64,000 bases of DNA, taken from the NCBI GenBank assembly GCA_003971905.1, contig RSEE01000007.1, positions 372,001 to 436,000 of the forward strand, read 5' to 3'. The translations under genes were made by a program, and so were the position numbers. The stretch comes from Moniliella sp. 'wahieum'. Taxonomy: Eukaryota; Basidiomycota; Moniliellomycetes; Moniliellales; Moniliellaceae. Positions 56,352 through 64,000 of this stretch are shown piece by piece (within the stretch, counting starts at the first letter, position 1; each line of letters starts with the position of its first letter). Under the pieces are notes generated by a model. It saw only the letters and a program-made list of their open reading frames with translations, did not search any database and was not told where the DNA came from.

Positions 56352-57082
56352 TCTGGTTGAAGGCCAGAGTTGGGTTTTGCTGGTTTGTATTGGCATGATG
56401 TCTGCTGTCACGTTGGACGTTATCTGTACTTGTTGCAACCTTCTGCACCATGGCTCCCATGCCACTGGAATTGTATTGTCTCGCGACTTACCAATGAAAA
56501 GTGTGAGACCAAATCATAAGCGATCGATACCTACAGGCCTCATCCTCATCCAGCCTACACTGGATTTTAACCGACATGAAGACTATTTTGGCCTGTTGTA
56601 CGAGGGAAATCCTCTATTCAATCTGGTGCATGGAGACATGGGTAGTAACGTAGGATCCTCCCACTTGGTAGGTCGGGAAAGCTACTACCGTCGCGCGGAA
56701 GGCGTGGAGGTCCAGCTCCAGAGCGCATATACTTTTTGTTAACAAGCAACCCAGCTGGTAGTGCATGAGCTGCACCTGGGGGTCGAAGTATCCGTGGCGG
56801 TGATGTTGTTGCAGCTGGCGATGTTCGTCCACTTGGTCACTCGACACGGATGAAGCAATTCTCCTGAACAGTGGGTCGGCTGAGCCGGGAGTGTACCGTC
56901 ATCAGAGGCGTGCTGCATGCATTGCCCAAAGACGACGGCAGCTGGGGTAGCATAGCCAATGACGGCAGAGGGAAGACTATATTTGGGACCAAGTTATCAT
57001 CGCAACGAGCTAAGCAAAGGCAATTCCTATATACTTTGCTCCATCGGATGAGAAAACTCATGGATAATGCATCACCGCCGTC
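56352..57082. other. Convergent 3' intergenic region (XRN1 / KAR4-METTL14-like)
   Basis: About 0.7 kb between two gene ends, AT-richer than the genes. No repeats or RNA genes seen. Confidence 0.5.
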
Positions 57083-59152
57083 CTAGTCCATGTGGGCACC
57101 GAGTGCCGAAGCAGTCCTCAATCCTAAGACCGATGCTTGTGGACCCGAGAGCGTGTCCGATCCCGAAGGAACCGAGACTGTCCGTGCACCGCCTGCCCCT
57201 AGGCCCGAAAGTCCAGCACCGCCTGCAGACGGCATGGCAACGTAGCCTGAGGGCAGTCCAGGGGGGGGAGGATGGAAGCCTTGCATGTGCGGGGAGGAAT
57301 ATCCGGAAGGGACAGGCGCGGGTGGTGCCGCGAACGATGGTCGGGCAGGAAGACGGGCGCCCCCTGGCGCCATAGGAAGGGTAGCCATTCGTGGGCCCCG
57401 GTTGGGCGGGGGAGTGAATAGCCCAAACCGTAGGAAGATGCCATGGGAACACCAGTAGCGACCCCAGGAGCGAGACTCGCGGTTGGCGGCGCAGCCTTTC
57501 CGCCTCGTGTGGGGCGGCGACTTGGGCCGTAGCGTGTCGACAACTGGGTCGTACGGCAAGACATTCGATCGGTCTTTGAGCTCGCAGCCGGGCGGATCGA
57601 CGGCAAAGTACGAGTCGTACTCAGATTTAATGTATGGGCGTGGTTCCTGCAGCGCAGGCAGGGATACGTGCGGATGAGGTGGCAGTCCGGCTCCTTCTCC
57701 TGCATCAAACGCAGCGATGATTTCAGCCTGGGTCTGTGGATGGGAGTGAAGCTCCTTCTCTGGATCGGGACCAGGCCAGCCAGGAGCGTCAGGGCCAACC
57801 GACTGGCCAACAGTCAACCACCCAGGACGGAGATTGTCGTTCGTACCAAACAACTCGATCCGCCGCGTCCCCTGACAAAAGTTTTCGATCAGCGAGTAAA
57901 GTTCGGGGGGTTTGGCTTGCATCTTTTGCCGTATAGTGCGGGCTACGCGCAGCTCGTCTTCCAGCTTGGGGTCTGCCCCGGGATTACCATGGTCCTTGGG
58001 TCCTGAAATAGGAGGGGGTGACCAGAGAATTACGTCCGTGTCAATGTTGCAGTGAACAAAGTTGGTGTCCACCGACCTGCGCACCGTCCCGCGAATGCCC
58101 ATCAGACAATGTTGGATGGTGCGAGTCAGTCCCGACGTGTGGAACTGCATCGAGGAAGCGGGCGGATCTTCTGATGTGTTGGAATCTTCGGCGCCACTGC
58201 CTACCGATACGCACACAATGTCCTCGCATCGACGGAACCCCCATTTGCTAAGAGCTCGCGCCTCTCTCTAGACCATCTGCCGCACCCGTCCCGACCCACA
58301 GAAAGACAAAGCTGAGGTAAGGGAGCGTTAGTACATACTTTGGAGGGACTCGTGGGCGTACCTTTCCTTGGCTGCTAACTGAGGGATGGGAAGTGCAGCA
58401 ATTTGCTCCCAGGACCAAAATTGGTCTTCTGGAAGTTCAAGAGGCTCCGCGCCGACACCGGACATGGGCTCGGGGAAGACGGAGCGAGCAGTAGGCAGAG
58501 ATTCCCAGTGATACGTCTCCAAGGGTGCATCGATCAATACCACATCGTACTTGACGGGAAGCAGAGCACCAAGATGGAAGAGGGAAGGTGCATCTTGTCC
58601 TGGAGGAGGGGGGCGAAGTAGAGAGGAACGCAGGTCGGCGGTGGCGTATGTGGGTGGGTGGGCATGTTGGCGCACAAGTTGCTGCTGCGCCTCAACCAGC
58701 TTGCGTAGCTTGGGGTACTCGGCAAACCGACCATTGAGGGACCCATTGCGCACCGCACCGCCAGGCAGCTCCGCACACATCGTATCGACGAAGCGCTGCG
58801 CATAGTCGTTACGCACCGTCTCCTCTTCAGGAATGAAGTTGGGCCCCAACGTAGGATGCTCATTGGAAGGAGGCAGCAGCATCAGTTCCCATCCTGCGTC
58901 GTTGTTTCCTTCTGCACATGTGAGGGAGGATAAATGGATGAAGATGGTGCCAAGTCTGCGCAATATCGCTCCCAAAGCGGTAGAGCGGATGCGCGCGGGA
59001 AGCGGGCGTTCGAACACCGCAGCAGGCCCGGGGCCTGACGATGGCTGCGGGAGAACGGCATGTCGCGCCCGAACCTGTTCCCGCAGAGCAGCCAGCTGCG
59101 CCCTCCTGTTCTGCGACACCGGCGCTGAAGCAGAAGCATTCTGAGCAGCCAT
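57083..59152 (-). CDS. KAR4: KAR4/METTL14-like m6A methyltransferase-complex subunit
   Basis: An MT-A70-family protein of the METTL14/KAR4 branch, a non-catalytic partner of the METTL3/IME4 mRNA N6-adenosine methyltransferase; yeast KAR4 also acts in mating gene expression. From ATG 59152: Ala/Arg coiled head; VRNDYAQRFVDT; NGRFAEYPKLRKLVEAQQQLV; KYDVVLIDAPLETYHWESL; FWSWEQIAALPIPQLAAKE. A 50-bp intron (58312-58361, ctaac branch) follows, then [96 protein letters not shown]. The catalytic DPPW of METTL3 is replaced by DAPL, consistent with a pseudo-enzyme. A Pro/Gly-rich tail of about 230 residues ends at TAG 57083. Frame shifts near 58210 and within the head are likely. Confidence 0.87.
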
Positions 59153-59579
59153 CCTGTAACCACGATGGTTGGCTTGGGGTAGAGCGGGATGGGGCGGGAT
59201 AGAGGGAGGCACACGCGTAATAATCCGCTGCCCGCGTTTGACCTGGGCGGAACCTGTCACACATCCATTACCCCAAATTTTGCCAAATCCGGCCTCCTTC
59301 TCTGTCAGGTCCCTCCTCCAGCAGCTTCAAGGAACCAAAGTAAACCTAGCGATTAGCAACTAGTAACGGGCTGTCCAGATGATGCACATGTTATGCGCTT
59401 CTCCTACAGCCAGGGGGTAGCGGCACCAGTTTTGCCTGGGGTTACTGTCAACTCTGTCAAATGGAGCATTTGCGCTTATCCTAGCGCAGTTGACATGGAT
59501 GATTGTAATTGCCATGCCTGGTATGCCTTGGGTCGCCCAGCTGGACCACATCGATTACGCACGATCAGGGCGGGGAAGA
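59153..59579. other. Intergenic spacer between KAR4/METTL14-like and COX6
   Basis: Promoter of the KAR4/METTL14-like gene and 3' flank of COX6. Both genes run leftward. No distinct element seen. Confidence 0.5.
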
Positions 59580-60075
59580 TTACTTGGCCAGGCCAGGGTA
59601 GAGCTCCTCTTTGAGCGTAACACCAAGCTCCTTGCGCACAGGTTCGAGGACGTCAAGGTATTGCTGGTACTGCTCCTTGTTCTCTACCTTGGCCTTAAGA
59701 GCCTCGAATACACGAACAGCGGTTGGGTAGTCGTTGACCCTGCGCGCAGCGCGAATGATAGCCTCAGCGACTTCGGGCGAGGGGACCAGGTCGTATGAAA
59801 AGGAGTTGTTGAAGCCGCGCTGGACCTCGAACAGGTCTTCAGCCTCACTGAAGAACTTGACGTAGCGGGCGGTGAACTCCTCGTACGTCTCCTCCTCGTG
59901 GTGAGCGGAGTAGTTGCGAACAAAGACTGGCAGGGGGAAGGGTTAGTTGGGGGCGAGGAAGGGGGAGGATCAGGGAGAAAAAAAACGCACGAGCGGCAGG
60001 GCGGCGCGCAGCGGGAAGAGCAGCGCGCGTGGCAGCACGGGCAACAACGGCAGAGCGGACGACACCGGAAAGCAT
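59580..60075 (-). CDS. COX6: Cytochrome c oxidase subunit 6 (COX5A family)
   Basis: A nuclear-encoded matrix-side subunit of respiratory complex IV. Two exons (60075-59991 and 59926-59580) around a 64-bp intron encode 143 residues with no frame break. The first about 30 residues (MLSGVVRSAVVARAATRAAL, then more Arg/Ala) form a typical mitochondrial targeting peptide. The mature part has HHEEETYEEFTARYVKFFSEAEDLFEVQRG, FNNSFSYDLVPSPEVAEAIIRAARRVNDYPTAVRVFEALK and ELGVTLKEELYPGLAK, the COX6/COX5A signature. The 5' splice site gtgcgt gives the reading ..PAALFVRNYSAHH across the junction. Confidence 0.94.
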
Positions 60076-60556
60076 GGCGGACAGGGACAGGGACAGGGGC
60101 AGGGGCAGGACAAAGGACAAGGAGGCGGAGGGCAGAAGTTGGTGTTGCCGCCGTCCAGGCGCGAACACACCCGAGATGTGGGTGCAGCAACCCTACCGGC
60201 ACCCCACTAGCTTCTGCGATACACTGCCCCCGGCAAGAGGATGGCCGGCTTAGAAATAATTCATTTCCGTCTTCCGCTCTGCCGGCGGAATGAGAGCCAC
60301 CAATCTGCCCACTTCAGCATGGACACCGGCTCCATATATCGCTTGGTGTCAACAGAACTACTGTTGATTGAACCTTAGGGCCCAAGGCCTATCAAAGTAC
60401 AGAGTATTGAGTATGCACCTCTGCTGCTCAGCAAAGGTTTGCTTCTGCTGCACCACTTGCTGGAGGAAGGTGGTCAGGCTGTTGGTGGAAACGGGCGCGG
60501 ATACCTGGAGAACTATGGTAAACGAAAATGTATTTATCGCGGTCAATCATCTTTTG

Positions 60557-60617
60557 AATCCATATCATTGACAGAGCTTAAGGCTGGGACAGGGGGAACG
60601 CTACGTCTAAACCGAAC
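60557..60617 (+). repeat. Dispersed repeat, copy B
   Basis: aatccatatcattgacagagc..ttaaggctg..gaacgctacgtctaaaccg. Similar to 47974-48040, same orientation, shorter spacer. Confidence 0.45.
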
Positions 60618-61931
60618 CGTTCATCTTGCGGGGGTTACTTGGAAGCGCCACTAAGGTCAAGGAACCAGGGGGATCGCCAGGATATCAGGACCCTCCGGTT
60701 CTCGCCATCCGGTCCCGTACCCTAGATCATCTTTCATGAGCGGTGCATCCTCACTTTTCGATGAGATGGGTGTCGCGGGGGAAGAGGCCCAATGCAGGGT
60801 GCAGAGACTGATATAAGGAAGCTGTTGCATATGGCGCACATTCGGCAATTTTTCCTTGTTGTATTGCCTGGGTTGTATGTTTTTTTGTTATCAACTTCCT
60901 GGGCTTTTTTCATGTGTAATCACCTACTTATTCTTCTACCCTCACTCAACACAGACTTTTCCCCTCCGCATCGCAAAGTGGACAACCCCTTCTGCACACC
61001 CTGATTTCCCCCCGGCTATATGATCTTTTGGAGGGATCGCTAACGAGAAAAGAAATAGGCGAATATGGCGGGGAAATATAAGAGAGCAGAGGGAGGATCG
61101 ATCTACACATCTCCGTTGGGGAGAAGCGGTTGCTTGGCGTAGACAGTTGCTGCGGTAGCTATGGAAAGCTCTCGGAGAGGCGACTGTGTAGATAGCCCAT
61201 TCCAACATTTTGTCGCACGCATCTCGCCTTATTCACCCCCAATTTTTTTTCTTGCAGTGTGTTTGTTGGCAATGTCTTTCTCCGACTTTATTCCTCTCAC
61301 CCTTTAGCGATGTTGCCATCTTCCCGTCGTCGACTCCACATTTTGGTCTGCTCCTCGCTCAGTCTCACAACTGACATGCATGCCGTACAAAATACATCAA
61401 CCCTTCATATAAGTCATCCGGGCTGAAGGTATACCGGAAGAGGGGGTTCACAGGAAACGCGAGATAAAAGAGGGAAACTGTAGATGAATTCCATATCCTT
61501 CTGAAGGGGAAACTCGAGAGCTCAGTCCACATCGATGCATATGCGCTCCTACCATATGCCGCCTACCCTATTACACCTTGTCCCTGATTCGCATTCGATC
61601 GTTTTTTCAACCTGGCCAACCTTGGCATGCCTCTTCTCCTCAAAACTTTGGTTCTGGAGCATGGTTGGCGACGTTAACTTGGTCTGTTTAGCCTTCCTGC
61701 TCTTGATATACAGCCTTAGACCTTAGGCTTTTGGTCTTACTAAGCCTCTGGTATACAAAGCGCCTGAAAGCTTGTTGGATTCCAGTACTGACCAGGCCCG
61801 TGGCCAGTGCATGATGCCTATACGAGCACTACATAGTCTTCATGGCTTGTCGTGTGGCATATTCTACTGCGGGGCGGGGAGACGTTGCGGGGATGCTGTG
61901 TGAGTAAAATGATGATCAATGAAGGAGATCG

Positions 61932-61972
61932 AAGCTTGATGAAGCTTTTGCGCTTGAAGCTTGATGCAAAGT
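61932..61972. repeat. AAGCTT palindrome array
   Basis: gaagcttgatgaagctttt then gcttgaagcttgatg: three AAGCTT palindromes within 40 bp, 14 bp before the ATCGATAA-type motif. Confidence 0.6.
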
Positions 61973-61985
61973 CGGGTGTTTCTTC

Positions 61986-61998
61986 CGATAATCGATAA
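61986..61998 (+). repeat. CGATAATCGATAA motif, copy 3
   Basis: Thirteen bases identical to the 3' part of the 2451 and 32461 motifs, same orientation on this strand. Confidence 0.55.
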
Positions 61999-62204
61999 CT
62001 TTGTTGGTCAAGAAGATCTGCGCACGGAGAAGTACTTACTGCGGGCAGTGTGCTGGAGTGCCCGGTGCTACCCAGATCCATTGGCCTGGTAAACCTGTAA
62101 AGCTTAAAGCTTGTACACAAAGCGAACGCGTACTGCCCTCCAAGGCGCACGCTGCAATGGGGCACTGCGCAACGCACGCTCTGCCAGGAGGGCGCGAGGC
62201 TGGA

Positions 62205-62265
62205 TAGGTGTGACATGTGACAGGTGACATTTGACATGCGACACGCGACATGTGACGTGTGGACA
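62205..62265. repeat. GTGACATGT degenerate array
   Basis: ggtgtgacatgtgacaggtgacatttgacatgcgacacgcgacatgtgacgtgtg: seven to eight units of 7-9 bp based on GTGACATGT. Confidence 0.7.
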
Positions 62266-62708
62266 TCACTCGGCCCCTGGCTCAGAGCGCCCCCGTGCCC
62301 CCGGCCATGCGCCAACATGGCTCAGGTCGGGGCAGCCGAACACAGCAAATCACATCAGCGCATCCTGCGCATCATGCATCGCCCATCACCCGCCACGCCT
62401 CCGCCGCAGCATCATGCATCGGCGCATCGGCGGAGAATAAAATAAAACGCGCAATTTTTGTTTTTCCCCGAGACTCGCCTCGTTCGCCTGGGACGGCGCC
62501 TGCCTGCCATTCTCAAATCCTCGTGTCTCTTGTCACCATGTCACCAACACTAGGGGACCGTAAATATGTAACTCCCCAACACTTGTACGTTAGAACAGCG
62601 GCATTGCATGCGACGGCCACGTACTCCCAACCAGCCGATCCCGGTCGCACGCACCCGTGGAAGACAGAACGACGCCACCACCATACCTTCATCTCGTCTC
62701 CATCTCAC

Positions 62709-64000
62709 ATGTCGATGCCAAGCGAAGACGCTGACACGCCTGTGCGCCCCCCTCCCTCTCGCACGGCGCCAAACGCGGAGGCCCGGACTCTGGCTCCCAT
62801 CCTGGGCCCGGTCCCGGTCTCGGCTCCGGTTTCGGCTCCGGTTCCCGTTCCGAGTCTACCTCAACCTCTACCTCAGTCTCGGCAACTCCAGCTCGTCCCC
62901 CTGCTTCTGCTTCTGCTTCCGCTTCCGGTGCCGCTCCCGCGTCTCCCACCGCTCTTCCTCCTGGGCCCGTCTCCCCTCAGCCAAAGACACACACCCACTC
63001 ACCCATTCGCCGTCTCCTCCGCGACACACATCCACCCTCTGCTCCTGCTTCTCGCGGTCGTCTGCCTTCTCTGGTTCAAGGATTTGGCTTTGCTGAACAT
63101 TATGGCACCCCTCCCCACCCCCGTGGGCGTAGTATCGAGAGGCTTTCTGGCGGACTCGGTACCTACACATTCTCTTCCACTCCAAACCGCTCTTCGCGTC
63201 CCTCTTCCCTCACTCGTCCTGCTCGTCGTGACGACGTGACGTCCAACCCAAGCCCGCGTACCAGCATTTCTGGAGCCTCCGGTGTGCCTGCCGGATACCT
63301 GGCCCCCTTACCTTCCGTTACGTCCCGGCCGAGCGGCACCGCCCACGATGGTCCATCCGACTCTCTGCCGCGTCTCCCTCCTTGTCCGCCCCCCCCACCC
63401 ATCCTAGGCATTTTTCCGCCGTTCATGTTTCCCTTTCGCCCGTTTACACGGGTAATGATGCTGAAGGTGCCCGCTACGGCCCCGTCCCCTCCTCAATTGG
63501 TCCCCAACGACGCATGACATACGCCCCAGGTTACGCCCCCGCCTACACCCCCCAATCTGCCTCCGCCAGTCGCGACTCACAGATGCATCGCTACACGCGC
63601 TCATCTTTGTCAGGCCCAACCCCAGATCGATGGCATACTTCCCGCATTCTTCTGCGTATCATGACCACCCCGTGGACTTTCCCTACCCTTCTCATCCGCG
63701 CCGCTTTCGGGATCACGACCCAACCCTTCGCGCCTCCCCTGCTGGCCTACCCTTGCCTGGTGGTGACGTTCCCCCCGGGCCTCTGATGCGATGGCAGGAT
63801 TCCGAGCCGCATATCTCACCGTTTCCGCAACAACATCATGCGGAGTCCTTGTCGTACCTGCCTTCTCCTCACCCTGGCTCTCTTATGCACGACCCTCCCG
63901 ACTCATCCAGGATTTACGCTTCGCCACATGAGCGCCTCGGATGGGCTAGCAGTTACCCAAATTTACCCTCGGGGCCATTCCCTCCCCAGCTGGCCCACCC
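62709..64000 (+). CDS. Ser/Pro-rich protein of unknown function, partial (3' end off the window)
   Basis: Not recognised. Likely start ATG at 62709 (MSMPSEDADTPVRPPPSRTA). Coding quality continues after a frame change near 62880 with PALPPGPVSPQPKTHTH-like sequence, HYGTPPHPRGRSIERLSGG and TYTFSSTPNRSSRPSSLTRP. After further shifts, the last 350 bp read SAYHDHPVDFPYPSHP..HISPFPQQHHAESLSYLPSPHPGSL..SPHERLGWASSYPN. Everything visible is disordered, rich in Ser, Pro, Tyr and His, like the N-terminal half of a fungal transcription factor or RNA-binding regulator. The domain that would name it lies beyond the window. Confidence 0.5.

Larger units (their letters stand above)
60076..62708. other. 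Intergenic region, no supported gene
   Basis: About 2.6 kb. The first 300 bp are the COX6 promoter. 60557-60617 is copy B of a dispersed repeat. 61932-61972 and 62099-62112 are AAGCTT arrays. 61986-61998 is the third ATCGATAA-type motif. 62205-62265 is an ACATGT/GTGACA array. The AT-rich gaataaaataaaa at 62435-62447 may belong to the promoter of the next gene. Confidence 0.5.

Overview
This is a window of fungal nuclear DNA, most likely from a basidiomycete. The evidence is short spliceosomal introns (about 48-119 bp) with GT..AG ends and CTAAC-like branch sites, GC-rich codon use, Ser/Pro-rich regulatory proteins, and a typical fungal gene set (RTA1, PTR2, KAR4/METTL14, a CRZ1-like factor, a CLN-type cyclin). 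I cannot place the genus. I recognise fifteen protein genes, fourteen with a family call, and one tRNA gene.

Layout. 1-9.9 kb is gene-dense: a ULP2-type SUMO protease (running off the left edge), a POF1-type nucleotidylyltransferase, a long coiled-coil MLP1/TPR-like protein and an EFM7-type methyltransferase. 11.8-12.1 kb holds the F1-ATPase epsilon subunit. 14-19.3 kb is a WEE1 kinase with a very long disordered N-terminus. 23.2-25.8 kb is a CRZ1-like zinc-finger factor. 25.8-32.4 kb has no genes and is repeat-rich. It ends in a tandem LTR-internal-LTR-internal-LTR retroelement bounded by a perfect 5-bp target-site duplication. 32.5-46.9 kb carries a G1-type cyclin, an RTA1-family membrane protein, a BRD8-like bromodomain protein, a GCN4-like bZIP factor and the exosome nuclease RRP6. 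47-48.9 kb is AT-richer and empty. 48.9-60.1 kb carries a PTR2 peptide transporter, tRNA-Pro(CGG), XRN1, a KAR4/METTL14-like protein and COX6. The right edge cuts an unrecognised Ser/Pro-rich gene.

Functional themes are cell-cycle control (WEE1, cyclin), RNA decay and modification (RRP6, XRN1, KAR4/METTL14), respiration (ATP15, COX6) and nutrient or membrane functions (PTR2, RTA1, bZIP). The genes lie on both strands with no operon-like arrangement.

Read this first: most of the long genes change reading frame several times with no intron at the change. At several of these points one missing base in a homopolymer restores a highly conserved motif. The tandem retroelement copies also differ from each other almost only in homopolymer length. 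I infer uncorrected indels in the assembly rather than pseudogenes. CDS spans below are therefore gene spans that include introns and frame breaks. Only ATP15 and COX6 read cleanly from start to stop.

The most unusual content is intergenic: the tandem non-autonomous LTR element, a 13-15 bp motif repeated exactly at three loci, and short arrays of 6-bp palindromes of the form A-NNNN-T scattered between genes.
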